Part shown: in pieces, positions 44,755 to 55,060 of the stretch | Position numbering within the stretch: position 1 is the first letter of the stretch | Layout: each line of letters opens with the position of its first letter | Origin: RBG-16-64-43 sp964353865 | GTDB taxonomy: Bacteria > Chloroflexota > Anaerolineae > Anaerolineales > RBG-16-64-43 | Assembly: GCA_964353865.1 (NCBI GenBank) | Contig: CAYGXJ010000029.1 | Coordinates: 25,306-89,305 of the forward strand | DNA: 64,000 nt | Direction of reading: 5' to 3' | Position numbers and translations under genes: made by a program | The notes under the pieces: model-generated | Told to the model about the DNA's origin: nothing | The model's input: the letters and a program-made list of their open reading frames with translations, nothing else | The model's database searches: none

Positions 44755-44771
44755 GAGGGCATAGCATGCCT
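44755..44771. repeat. 17-base repeat copy, inverted relative to 17289-17305
   Basis: GAGGGCATAGCATGCCT is the exact reverse complement of the 17 bases at 17289-17305. Both are next to a similar GC-rich arm and both lie outside genes, as expected for a dispersed palindromic element. Confidence 0.5.
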
Positions 44772-44922
44772 GACGCATGGCCGCGAGCGTGCGGCAGGCG
44801 CTCGAAACTCGCCCACGGACGACGCTGCAAGTGTGGCTTCGACAGCGTGGGCGAGGCGCGCCAAGAGAGGATCCGAGAGTCCTCGGGGCGCCGCTCCTCG
44901 GAATGACGGAGTCACTGTTCGG

Positions 44923-44940
44923 GCACGGCATGCCGTGCCC
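44923..44940. repeat. Perfect 18-base palindrome
   Basis: GGCACGGCATGCCGTGCC is its own reverse complement. A related, less perfect one (GGGGCACG with CGTGTCCC around TCATGG) occurs at about 47480-47501. They look like copies of a short intergenic motif. Confidence 0.55.
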
Positions 44941-44956
44941 GCGACGGAGATCTGAC

Positions 44957-45095
44957 TGTCATTGCGAGCCCCGCCGTGCGGGGCGTGGCAATCTTGATGC
45001 ATCCGTGAGGCTGCGCCGCTCGTGAGGCGCAAGCCTCTCCAGGATTGCTTCGTCGCAACGCCCCGCTCCACGGGGCTGTGCTCCTCGCAATGACA
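44957..45095. repeat. MITE-like palindromic element with TGTCATTGCGAG ends
   Basis: 139 bases with 12-base perfect terminal inverted repeats, TGTCATTGCGAG (44957-44968) and CTCGCAATGACA (45084-45095). Inner arms also pair (GGCAATC and GATTGC; CCCCGCCGTGCGGGGCG-like stems). The TCATTGCGAG/CTCGCAATGA end pair is a well-known dispersed intergenic element of Chloroflexota and several other phyla. It carries no gene. Confidence 0.85.
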
Positions 45096-45315
45096 GAAGC
45101 AGCCAGCCGCGTGCGCAAGTGGACTGAGCCCAGGCGCTGTGGTATCCTCGGCCCACTCCGCCAGGCCGTTTGAAAGGGGGGCCTGTTCGAACGGCACGCC
45201 AAGCCGGCAGCGGCGCGGCACGAACGCCAACCGAGGGCTCCGGACGACCGCCTGTTGTCTGGGGCTCTCTTTCGTTGCCCGGCGGGAACCCCGAAACCCA
45301 TCCGCGAGGATCGGC

Positions 45316-47358
<2,043 letters not shown>

Positions 47359-47773
47359 CGTCTGGCTGTGTTCGCTGCACGCCTGACGCGCCGACCCGCC
47401 TTGGGTTGGCGCGAAACGTTTGGCCAATTGTGGCAAGAATGAACAGCGTGAGCAGCCTGCATGAACCGCAAAGATTGCGGGGGCACGTCATGGCGTGTCC
47501 CACCAAGACCCCGTTGCCAAAGCGAGAAGGGCGCAGCGGGGCGGGGCAATCGGATCGGTTTCGTGAGGCAGCCGAACGGCGCGACGTTTCCCAAGAGAAG
47601 GTGGCACCGCCGTCCCATCAAAGCCACAAAAAGCGAGTCGATCGCTGCCGCATGCGCAAGGCGTGTCGAAGCCAGAAGTCACGCAATCCATCGCCGCTCG
47701 ACCTCTCAAGAAAATGGGAAAAAGGGCGCTGGTGCGCATGATATAATCCGCCCAATCCTCTCCAATTCCGGAG
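47359..47773. other. 415-base gap before the E2 remnant
   Basis: No gene is supported. It holds an imperfect palindrome (about 47480-47501) and a consensus TATAAT at 47742-47747, without a matching -35. Confidence 0.5.
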
Positions 47774-48061
47774 ATGACTAGGACGCGGGCTACGGGACTT
47801 GGGGCGCTGAACGCGGCACTCACTATCACCAACCTTGGCGTGGGCGGCTAGCTCTTCGCCGCCCCGATCATCTCCCAGCCGCAATCTGCTATCCTTGGCG
47901 TGGGCGCCATTCAGAAGCGGGTGGTCGTGGCGGGCGATGCGATCGCCATCCGGCCGATGGTCTATCTCTCGCTGACCTTCGACCACCGCCTGCTCGACGG
48001 CGCCAGTGCGGATGCATTCCTCGCGACGATTGTTGCAACACTCGAGAAGGGCGCCTTCTAG
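47774..48061 (+). pseudogene. Remnant of dihydrolipoyl acyltransferase (2-oxoacid dehydrogenase E2)
   Basis: Reading from 47774 gives MTRTRATGLGALNAALTITN, then LGVGG followed by a TAG (47849-47851). The frame continues LFAAPIISQPQSAILGVGAI, QKRVVVAGDAIAIRPMVYLS, LTFDHRLLDGASADAFLATI and ends KGAF at 48061. This is the last third of an E2 catalytic domain, with its active-site DHRxxDG motif. The lipoyl domain, the peripheral-subunit-binding domain and the first two thirds of the catalytic domain are missing. The in-frame TAG makes the remainder non-functional. The helicase gene starts 11 bases after its stop. Confidence 0.85.
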
Positions 48062-48072
48062 CCGCGTATAGT

Positions 48073-50661
48073 ATGTCCGTCGCAGAAGCCATCGCAACGC
48101 TGCGCGGTGAACCCCGCTTCGCGCGTAACATCGTCGTCTGGCAGCTCCTGCCCGAACGGCCGGCGCGCTACGCTGCATTCCCGCAGGGCCTGGCCGCGCC
48201 GCTGGTTGAGGCGTTGCACGATCGCGGGCTGGCTTCGCTCTACAGCCATCAGGTGCAGGCGTTCGAGGCCACCCGGCGCGGAGAGCATGTAGCCATCGTC
48301 ACTGGCACCGCCTCCGGCAAGACGCTCGCCTACAACTTGCCGGTGCTGCAAGCGCTGCTGGAAGACGACTCGGCTCGCGCTCTGTATCTCTTCCCCACCA
48401 AGGCCCTCGGACAAGATCAGGCGCACGAGCTCGGGCGATGGGCTCGTGCACTGCGCGGCGCACTCCCCGCGCAGGTGAGCGACCTGGGCGTGCGGCTGTA
48501 TGACGGCGATACGCCGCAGACCGAGCGGGCGCGAGTGCGCGGCGAAGTACGATTGCTGCTCTCCAACCCCGACATGCTGCACACCGGCATCCTGCCGCAC
48601 CACACGCGCTGGGCGGATTACCTCTCCAACCTGCGCTATGTCATCCTGGATGAACTGCACACCTACAGCGGCGTGTTTGGCTCGCACATGGCGAACGTGC
48701 TGCGCCGCCTGCGGCGCATCTGCGCGTTCTACGGCGCGCAACCGCAATTCCTGTGTGCCTCGGCGACGATCGCCAACCCACGCGAACTGGCCGAAACGCT
48801 GCTCGAGGCACCCGTGACGCTGATTGAGGAGGATGGCTCGCCGCGTGCGGCGCGCCACTTTGCCGTGTACAACCCGCCGCTGGTTGATGAGGCGCTCGGG
48901 CTGCGCCGCTCGTACGTGCTTGAGAGCCAGGCCGTCGCCGCCATGCTCTTGCGCAGCCAGGTGCAGACCGTGCTCTTCGCGCGCACGCGACGCACGGTGG
49001 AACTTCTGCTCGGCTACCTGCGCGAGCAAGCCCAGGCGGATGGAATTGACCCGCAGCTGGTGAGAGGCTACCGGGCGGGGTATCTTCCGGAGGAGCGGCG
49101 GCGCATCGAGGCCGGGCTGCGCTCGGGCGAGGTGCGCGGGGTGGTGGCCACGAATGCGCTCGAGCTGGGCGTGGATATCGGCACCTTGGGCGCGGCGATC
49201 CTGGTGGGATACCCGGGGCGCATCGCCTCGCTGTGGCAGCAGGCCGGGCGCGCCGGCCGCCGCGAGGAGCAGGGGTTGGCCGTGCTGGTGGCCTCCCCCT
49301 CGCCGCTGGATCAGTTTCTGACCCTCAACCCGCGCTATCTGTTCGACCGTTCGCCGGAGCAGGCGCGCATCAACCCCAACAACCTGGCGATACTGGCCTC
49401 CCACCTGCGTTGCGCCGCATTTGAACTGCCCCTGCGCGGCGACGAATCGTTCGGCACCGCACCCATCGCGGAGTTGCTCGAGGCGCTGCATGCCGAAGGG
49501 GATCTGCTGCGGTCAGCCGAGGGCGAGTACCAGGCTTCGGGCGAGGCCTATCCGGCAGCTCAGGTGGGTCTGCGTTCAAGCACCAACGACCGCGTGCTCA
49601 TTCACGAATCTGGCGAGCGTGGCCCGCGCTTGATCGGCGAGGTGGACCGCGCTGCAGCGCCGGTATGGGTGCATGTGGGCGCGGTCTACATGCACGAAGG
49701 ACGGACCTACATCGTGGAACGTCTCGATTGGGAGCAGGGCGTGGCCGAGGTGCGCCAGGCGAATCTGGACTACTACACCGAGGCATCGGAATCGGTGCAG
49801 GTTGAGATTCTGGGCGTGGAGGATGCGGACGAGACGCGTGGTGTGCGTCGCGCCTTCGGGCCCCTGGAGGTGACCGCGCAAGCGGTAGCCTACCGCAAAG
49901 TGCGCCGCCACACCCATGAGACGCTCGGGTTCGGGGAAATCAATCTCCCGCCGCGCGAGTTCCGCACAACGGGCTGCTGGGTCTGGCTGGCTCCGCCGTT
50001 CGTACAACGGCTGCAAGCAGATCTCGCTGGCCGTCCGGATCTCCTGCGGACATCGTTTGGACCCAACGACTACGGTCCTTCGTGGGAACCGCAGCGCCAG
50101 GCGGCGCTCGAGCGAGACGGCCACCGCTGCACGCAATGCGGAGCGAGCGAGCGCCCGGGACGCGCCCACGATGTTCATCATCGCACGCCCTTCCGCGCCT
50201 TTGGCTATATCCCGGGGCAGAATGAAAGCCATGCCCAGGCCAATGCGCTTGATAACCTGGTCACGTTGTGCCCGGCCTGCCATCACCGCTTGGAGGCCCA
50301 GCAAGGGACGCGCACCGCGCTGGGCGGCTTGGCCTATGCGCTGCACAGCTTGGCGCCGCTCTTCTTGATGTGCGACTCGCGCGACCTGGGCATGGTGGTC
50401 GAGATGCGCGCCAAGGAAACGCGCGCTCCGACGATCACCTTCTACGATGAAGTGCCGGAGGGGATTGGCCTGACGGACGCGCTGTACGCGGTGATTCCGG
50501 AGTTGCTGGCCAACGCGGTGGATCTCATCGGTGGCTGCGGGTGCAGCGATGGCTGTCCGGCATGTGTCGGTCCGGTGGCGCCGGCCAGCGGCCCGGTGAA
50601 AGCGACGGCGCTCTTCCTGGCTCAGGCGATGGTGCGCGAACTGGGCGCCTCGGGGCGATAG
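48073..50661 (+). CDS. mrfA: DEAD/DEAH-box helicase of the MrfA type with an inserted HNH domain
   Basis: 862 residues. Helicase motifs: GTASGKTLAYN (I), LLSNPDMLHTG (Ib), VILDELHTY (DEAH, II), CASATIANP (III), VATNALELGVDIG (V) and QQAGRAGRREEQG (VI). The C-terminal MZB/DUF1998 zinc site is GGCGCSDGCPACVG (CxC-x4-CxxC), as in MrfA, a repair helicase for DNA damage. Between the two, at about residues 670-740, lies an extra zinc HNH-like region: ERDGHRCTQCGAS, HDVHHRTPFRAFGY and LVTLCPACHHRLEAQ. This would be a nuclease module absent from standard MrfA. A TATAGT directly before the ATG at 48073 suggests leaderless transcription or a start slightly further in. Confidence 0.85.
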   Translation: MSVAEAIATLRGEPRFARNIVVWQLLPERPARYAAFPQGLAAPLVEALHDRGLASLYSHQVQAFEATRRGEHVAIVTGTASGKTLAYNLPVLQALLEDDSARALYLFPTKALGQDQAHELGRWARALRGALPAQVSDLGVRLYDGDTPQTERARVRGEVRLLLSNPDMLHTGILPHHTRWADYLSNLRYVILDELHTYSGVFGSHMANVLRRLRRICAFYGAQPQFLCASATIANPRELAETLLEAPVTLIEEDGSPRAARHFAVYNPPLVDEALGLRRSYVLESQAVAAMLLRSQVQTVLFARTRRTVELLLGYLREQAQADGIDPQLVRGYRAGYLPEERRRIEAGLRSGEVRGVVATNALELGVDIGTLGAAILVGYPGRIASLWQQAGRAGRREEQGLAVLVASPSPLDQFLTLNPRYLFDRSPEQARINPNNLAILASHLRCAAFELPLRGDESFGTAPIAELLEALHAEGDLLRSAEGEYQASGEAYPAAQVGLRSSTNDRVLIHESGERGPRLIGEVDRAAAPVWVHVGAVYMHEGRTYIVERLDWEQGVAEVRQANLDYYTEASESVQVEILGVEDADETRGVRRAFGPLEVTAQAVAYRKVRRHTHETLGFGEINLPPREFRTTGCWVWLAPPFVQRLQADLAGRPDLLRTSFGPNDYGPSWEPQRQAALERDGHRCTQCGASERPGRAHDVHHRTPFRAFGYIPGQNESHAQANALDNLVTLCPACHHRLEAQQGTRTALGGLAYALHSLAPLFLMCDSRDLGMVVEMRAKETRAPTITFYDEVPEGIGLTDALYAVIPELLANAVDLIGGCGCSDGCPACVGPVAPASGPVKATALFLAQAMVRELGASGR

Positions 50662-50722
50662 GCGAGCGCCCGAGCGGCCAAGCTGTCGCGATGAGGATCC
50701 TGCGGCAAGGCGCATCGCGAGG

Positions 50723-50741
50723 GGCAGGCGTGATGCCTGCC
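50723..50741. terminator. Short hairpin between convergent genes
   Basis: GGCAGGC, loop GTGAT, GCCTGCC. No T run follows, so termination strength is uncertain. Confidence 0.5.
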
Positions 50742-50746
50742 GCCTG

Positions 50747-51229
50747 CTATCCCGGGGCTTTGATGTCGATCACCTCCCCGCGCGTGAGTTCAACCAGCTG
50801 CGCAGGCGTTAGCGCGAATAGGGCTTGCGGCGTACCGCCCGCGGCCCACACCTCCTGGTAGCTCATCAAATCCCGGTCAATAAAGGTGCGCAGCGGCTGG
50901 GCATGGGCCAACGGAGGGACGCCCCCGACGGCGAACCCGGTGTGGCGGCGGACGAACTCGGCGCTGGCCATTTGCACCGGTTCGCCGACATGCTCTGCCA
51001 GGCGCGTCTCGCTCACGCGGTTGGCGCCGCTGGTTTCGACCAGCACTGCTTGTCCGGTGAGGGCCCCGCGGAACACGAGCGACTTGACGATCTGCCCCAG
51101 CTGGCAGCCCACCACCTGGGCCGCCTCGACGGCTGTGCGCGTGCTGGCCGGCAGTTCACGCACCTCGAGCTGCGTGCCCCGGTCGATGAGCGCATCTTGA
51201 ACACGCTGTGCGGCAGGCGAAAGGCTCAT
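50747..51229 (-). CDS. YbaK/EbsC-type aminoacyl-tRNA deacylase
   Basis: 160 residues in the YbaK/ProX trans-editing family, which removes wrong amino acids from tRNA. The core has IVKSLVFRGALTGQAVLVETSG in pieces and the conserved Lys in IVKSLVF. FAVGGVPPLAHAQPLRTFID matches the family's glycine-rich loop. It is complete and probably a free-standing editing enzyme. It lies 90 bases after the LysM gene in the same direction, but no shared role is obvious. Confidence 0.88.
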   Translation of the reverse strand: MSLSPAAQRVQDALIDRGTQLEVRELPASTRTAVEAAQVVGCQLGQIVKSLVFRGALTGQAVLVETSGANRVSETRLAEHVGEPVQMASAEFVRRHTGFAVGGVPPLAHAQPLRTFIDRDLMSYQEVWAAGGTPQALFALTPAQLVELTRGEVIDIKAPG

Positions 51230-51319
51230 GAGGTGAAAGCAGGCCGAGGTTGCGTCGTTGGGCCGCGCCCTCCTCGCATTGCTGGAGGGGATGCTATCGG
51301 GCGCGTACCGCCGGGTGGA

Positions 51320-52120
51320 TCAGCCGCGTTGGCGAGCCTGGCGCGAGAGATAGAACGCCAACCCGCCCGCCGCGACGAGCAGCACCAGGCCGAGGATACC
51401 GAGTGAGCTGGATCGCGAGGAGCTGGTACCGCTCGATTGCTGCTGGCTGACCTGAACGGCAAAGGCGACGAAGGCTTTGGCGCCCGGCTCCAGGCGCAGA
51501 GGAGTGTTCATACTGGAGGTGGGGTTGTAGCCTTCGGGCGCGGCGGCGGCGATGTTGTAGTCACCCGACGTAAGCAGGGCGAAGCAATACGGTTCGCTCG
51601 TGCCGTCGGTTGTATGGCTGCCCACCTGTGTGCCGTCGGCCTGGGCGACGACGATCTGCCCGCCGGCGACCAAGCCCTCGCTTTCTTGGCGCGAGGCATC
51701 GCCGTTGATGTCGTCGAAAACCTCCACGCAGATATCGCCGCTGCCGGTGAGGGCGATCGGGGTCGGCGAAGGGGTGGCCGCGAAGGCCAGGGTGGGTAGT
51801 GCCGTGGCCGCTTCGCCGAATCCGAGCACCAATTCCCGGCCAACGCTCAGCGGCGCGTCGCGCGAGATGTTGTTGAGCCGCTCGAGTTGATCGAGGGGCA
51901 CGCCTGAGACGGCCGAGATGCGCCACAATGTGTCGCCCGACTGGATGATGTAAACGATACGGCCATCGGCACCGGGGGTCGGGGTTTGAAAGGCGGTGGG
52001 TTGCAGCGCGGGAACCTGGGGCGGCGCGGCCAGGGCCAGGCTGCGCAGCGAGCCCAACACGAGAGGCAGCACCACCCATGCCAGCCTCCGCATGGCGAAT
52101 TTGGTCTTCTGATGAGTCAT
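51320..52120 (-). CDS. LysM-domain surface protein with C-terminal membrane anchor
   Basis: 266 residues. A signal segment (WVVLPLVLGSLRSLALAAPP) precedes one LysM repeat (YIIQSGDTLWRISAVSGVPL, then DQLERLNNI), which binds peptidoglycan or glycans. A Thr/Pro/Ser linker follows, then a SdrD/prealbumin-like beta domain (ICVEVFDDINGDASRQESEG, then YCFALLTSGDYNIAAAA), and a C-terminal helix SLGILGLVLLVAAGGLAFYL with a basic tail. ATG 52120 is taken because a GGAG site lies 5 bases upstream; a GTG two codons earlier is less likely. It is transcribed away from the two-component system. Confidence 0.85.
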   Translation of the reverse strand: MTHQKTKFAMRRLAWVVLPLVLGSLRSLALAAPPQVPALQPTAFQTPTPGADGRIVYIIQSGDTLWRISAVSGVPLDQLERLNNISRDAPLSVGRELVLGFGEAATALPTLAFAATPSPTPIALTGSGDICVEVFDDINGDASRQESEGLVAGGQIVVAQADGTQVGSHTTDGTSEPYCFALLTSGDYNIAAAAPEGYNPTSSMNTPLRLEPGAKAFVAFAVQVSQQQSSGTSSSRSSSLGILGLVLLVAAGGLAFYLSRQARQRG

Positions 52121-52137
52121 GAGCACTCCGCGGCGAC

Positions 52138-52143
52138 ATTATA
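52138..52143 (-). promoter_or_regulatory. -10 box TATAAT of the LysM gene
   Basis: On the minus strand TATAAT lies 17 bases before the ATG at 52120. No good -35. Confidence 0.55.
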
Positions 52144-52199
52144 GCCCGTCTCTTGATCCGGCCACGCACGACCGATGCGGGCCAGGCGAGTGCTTGTGG

Positions 52200-52205
52200 T
52201 ATAGT
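52200..52205 (+). promoter_or_regulatory. -10 box TATAGT of the response-regulator gene
   Basis: TATAGT lies 18 bases before the ATG at 52224 with a GAGGTGAG ribosome site between. It is divergent from the LysM promoter 57 bases away. Confidence 0.5.
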
Positions 52206-52223
52206 CTGCGCGCGAGGTGAGCG

Positions 52224-52901
52224 ATGGGCGCACGCATTCTGGTCGTCGAAGACGAAGAGCGCATTGCCTCCTTCTTGCAGCGCGGCCTGGCCTACGAAGG
52301 CTACCGGGTCGACCTGGCCGGAGATGGTCCGACAGGCCTGGGCTTGGCGCGCGAAAACCCTCCCGATTTGGTGGTGCTAGATTGGATGCTCCCAGGCATG
52401 GACGGCCTGGAAGTGTGCCGCCGCTTGCGTGCAGGCTCGCAGGTCCCGATTCTGATCCTGACCGCGAAGGACACTGTCGAAGACCGCGTGCACGGGTTGG
52501 ATGCCGGCGCCGACGATTATGTGGTTAAACCGTTTGCCTTCGCTGAACTCCTGGCGCGCATCCGTGCTCTGCTGCGGCGGACCGGCCCGGGTGAGCCGGA
52601 GACGTTGCGCTTTGCGGACCTGGTGTTGGATACCGGCACCCATCGTGCGCGGCGCGGTGAGCGGGTGATCGACCTGACGGCCAAGGAATACGACCTGCTG
52701 GAGATCTTCATGCGCCACCCGCGCCAGGTGCTCACGCGCGAGATCATCTACGACCGGGTATGGGGTTACGACTTCGGCGGCGAGAGCAACATCATCGAAG
52801 TCTATGTACGCTACCTGCGCCAGAAGATCGAGACAGAGGGGGAGACCAAGCTGCTGCACACGGTGCGCGGTGTGGGCTATGTGCTGCGGGAGGATGAGTA
52901 G
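52224..52901 (+). CDS. OmpR/PhoB-type response regulator
   Basis: 225 residues. The receiver domain has the acidic pair VVEDEE, the phospho-acceptor Asp in LVVLDWMLPG and the Lys in VVKPFAFAEL. A winged-helix trans-reg-C domain follows (LTAKEYDLLEIFMRHPRQVL, then REIIYDRVWG). It is followed 37 bases later by its sensor kinase. The neighbouring LysM and transglycosylase genes hint at envelope control, but no target is shown. Confidence 0.95.
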   Translation: MGARILVVEDEERIASFLQRGLAYEGYRVDLAGDGPTGLGLARENPPDLVVLDWMLPGMDGLEVCRRLRAGSQVPILILTAKDTVEDRVHGLDAGADDYVVKPFAFAELLARIRALLRRTGPGEPETLRFADLVLDTGTHRARRGERVIDLTAKEYDLLEIFMRHPRQVLTREIIYDRVWGYDFGGESNIIEVYVRYLRQKIETEGETKLLHTVRGVGYVLREDE

Positions 52902-52938
52902 CCCGCTTCGCCACTTGTGAGGCGGACCTCTTCCGGCA

Positions 52939-54324
52939 ATGTCGCTGCGCGCGCGTCTCACCCTGGCCTACTCGGCGGTTCTGGCCGGCGTGCTGCTCGT
53001 CTTCGGCGCCGCGCTGTATCTCATCCTTAGTTTCAGCCTGATCATCCAAATCGACCAGACGCTGGCCCGCTCGGCGGAGGAGATTCTGCGCACGAGCCGG
53101 GTGACGACGCAGCGCGATCTGCGCATCCTGACCCTGCCCTCGCTGCAATTCGCCTCCTCCAACGTCTACGTCCAGGTGTGGAATGCCGAGGGGACGCTCG
53201 TCGCTGCCTCTTCCAACATGGGCGCCTTCGAGCAGCCGCTGGATGCGCTCTCATTGCGGGAACCCACCCAGCAGTTCCGCGACGTGCGGGTGGGCGAGGT
53301 GCACTTGCGGGTGCTGACCGTGCCGGTGGTCCTGGCCTCCGAGCCGAGCGGCTTCCTGCAGTTGGCGGCGCCCATGGCCGTGGTCGATCGTGCCCGCGAG
53401 TCGTTGCTGATCTTTCTGGCAGTGGGCGGGGCGCTGGCGCTGCTCATCGCGGCCGGGCTGGGGAGCTGGACGGCGCGACGGGCGCTGCGCCCGCTGGATA
53501 CCATCACCGAGACCGCACTGCAGATCACGCGCGCCGATGATCTTTCGCGGCGCATCCCGCTCGAAGCACCGCCGGCCAGCGAGGTCGGGCGATTGATCCT
53601 GGCCTTCAACGAAACGCTGGAGCGCCTGGAGGCGCTGTTCACCTCGCAACGCCGATTCCTGGCCGATGTCTCGCACGAATTGCGTACGCCGCTCACCGCC
53701 ATTCGCGGCAACGTGGATCTTATCCGGCGCATGGGGGCGGATTTGGAGTCGCTGGAGGCGATTCAATCGGAGGCGGACCGGCTGATGCGATTGGTGGGGG
53801 ACCTGTTGCTTCTGGCGCAAGCCGAAACGGGCAACCTGCCGCTGGCGCGTGCACCGGTGGAGGTGGACACGGTGCTCCTGGAAGTCTTCCAGCAAGGACG
53901 CGTGCTAGCTCAAGAACGGGTGGAAGTGGTGCTGGGGGACCTCGACCAGGCGCAGGTCATGGGCGACCGCGATCGCCTCAAGCAGCTCTTCCTCAACTTG
54001 GTGGCGAATGCCATCCAGTACACGCCGCCGGAGGGTCGGGTGACGCTGGCCATGAAGCTGGTCGGTGAGTGGGTGCACGTCTCGGTGGCCGACACGGGGC
54101 CGGGCATCCCGGCGAAGGAACTGCCGCACGTTTTTGAACGTTTCTACCGCGTCGACAAATCCCGCCGGCGCCCCTCGCTTGGCGGAGCCGGGCTTGGCCT
54201 GTCGATCGCCTACTGGATAACGCGCAACCATGGCGGGCGAATCGAGGCGGCTTCGGAAATCGGGAAGGGATCAACTTTCTCGGTGTGGCTGCCGCTCGCT
54301 TCCGGCAAGTCTGGGAAAGACTAG
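52939..54324 (+). CDS. Sensor histidine kinase (MprB/BaeS-like)
   Basis: 461 residues. Two membrane helices (about 13-33 and 155-175) flank an extracytoplasmic sensor loop of 120 residues. HAMP follows, then the HisKA box DVSHELRTPLTAIRGN with the phosphorylated His, and the HATPase with NLVANAIQY (N), DTGPGIP (G1) and GGAGLGLSI (G2). All kinase motifs are intact. It pairs with the response regulator just upstream. Confidence 0.95.
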   Translation: MSLRARLTLAYSAVLAGVLLVFGAALYLILSFSLIIQIDQTLARSAEEILRTSRVTTQRDLRILTLPSLQFASSNVYVQVWNAEGTLVAASSNMGAFEQPLDALSLREPTQQFRDVRVGEVHLRVLTVPVVLASEPSGFLQLAAPMAVVDRARESLLIFLAVGGALALLIAAGLGSWTARRALRPLDTITETALQITRADDLSRRIPLEAPPASEVGRLILAFNETLERLEALFTSQRRFLADVSHELRTPLTAIRGNVDLIRRMGADLESLEAIQSEADRLMRLVGDLLLLAQAETGNLPLARAPVEVDTVLLEVFQQGRVLAQERVEVVLGDLDQAQVMGDRDRLKQLFLNLVANAIQYTPPEGRVTLAMKLVGEWVHVSVADTGPGIPAKELPHVFERFYRVDKSRRRPSLGGAGLGLSIAYWITRNHGGRIEAASEIGKGSTFSVWLPLASGKSGKD

Positions 54325-54352
54325 CCGGCAACTGCGAGGCTTCGTCGACGGG

Positions 54353-55033
54353 TCAGGGGGCGAGACCCAACGCGGCGGCAGCCTGCGCGCACAGCCGTCT
54401 CCCGCCAGCGCGCCGCCATTCCTCCAGACGCGCGCTGTCTTCATGGCCCGCTTGCGTGTCCTCGTAGATACCCGTCCCCCAATAGACGTAGCGCCGGGTT
54501 TCTGCAGGCCACAAATCCGCTGCCTGGCCGATGCGCGAGTGCCCGCCGTTGTATCCGGCCAAAGCCAATCCGGGCTGGCCGCCGCCGAGCTCGAGTCCTA
54601 AACGCAAGTAGCCCAGACCGCGCGCGGCATTGACCTCCGGGTCGAAGCCATCCTCCCCCGCCGAGAAGTGAAACGGCATAACCTGAAACAAGCCCATGGC
54701 GCCCGAGTGCGAGAGCGCCCCCGGATCGCCACACGATTCGATTTGCATGACGGTTGCGACGAGATTCGGGTCGAGTCTGAATCGCGTGGACCACGCAATG
54801 ATTCTCTCTTGCCAATGGCGCACGGCCGGGTCGAAGAGGGGGGCCAAGGAGGCCGCCTGCGGTGCGGCCTCCTTGGCCGGGAGGTAAGCAGCCGAAGGCT
54901 GCGGGGAGAATACCTCGGCCGAGGCGAAGGCCGAGGCGACGAGCCAACCCCCAAGGGCTAGGGCCAGGGCTGCAAGGAGCGGTACGGACAGCACGATCGA
55001 GCGTGCCTGTCGAGGATCAAACCGCGTGTGCAT
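54353..55033 (-). CDS. Soluble-type lytic transglycosylase (SLT domain)
   Basis: 226 residues. One N-terminal membrane or signal helix (SIVLSVPLLAALALALGGWL) precedes an SLT goose-lysozyme-like domain. The catalytic Glu is in VMQIESCGDP, followed by SGAMGLFQVMPFHF and LALAGYNGGHSRI. It cleaves the glycan strands of peptidoglycan with 1,6-anhydro product. The gene follows the small membrane protein at 55061-55765 by 27 bases in the same direction, so both are probably driven by the promoter with the SOS-type box. Confidence 0.87.
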   Translation of the reverse strand: MHTRFDPRQARSIVLSVPLLAALALALGGWLVASAFASAEVFSPQPSAAYLPAKEAAPQAASLAPLFDPAVRHWQERIIAWSTRFRLDPNLVATVMQIESCGDPGALSHSGAMGLFQVMPFHFSAGEDGFDPEVNAARGLGYLRLGLELGGGQPGLALAGYNGGHSRIGQAADLWPAETRRYVYWGTGIYEDTQAGHEDSARLEEWRRAGGRRLCAQAAAALGLAP

Positions 55034-55060
55034 TGCAGCCTCGCCCTGGCACTGGAGCCA

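Larger units (their letters stand above)
44679..45315. other. 637-base gene-poor region between the GntR operon and the Fe-S protein gene
   Basis: It contains the GntR promoter/operator, a 17-base repeat copy, a perfect 18-base palindrome and a 139-base TCATTGCGAG-type element, all listed separately. A TATCCT near 45142 might be a -10 box for the Fe-S gene. No protein gene is supported. Confidence 0.7.

Noticed and set aside
44719..45300. Long open frames across the repeat region before the Fe-S gene
   Set aside because: They run through the palindromic elements on both strands and reflect high GC, not coding.
47849..47851. In-frame TAG of the E2 remnant as a read-through codon
   Set aside because: The gene also lacks its first two thirds and has no Pyl-type context, so it is a broken gene, not a recoded one.
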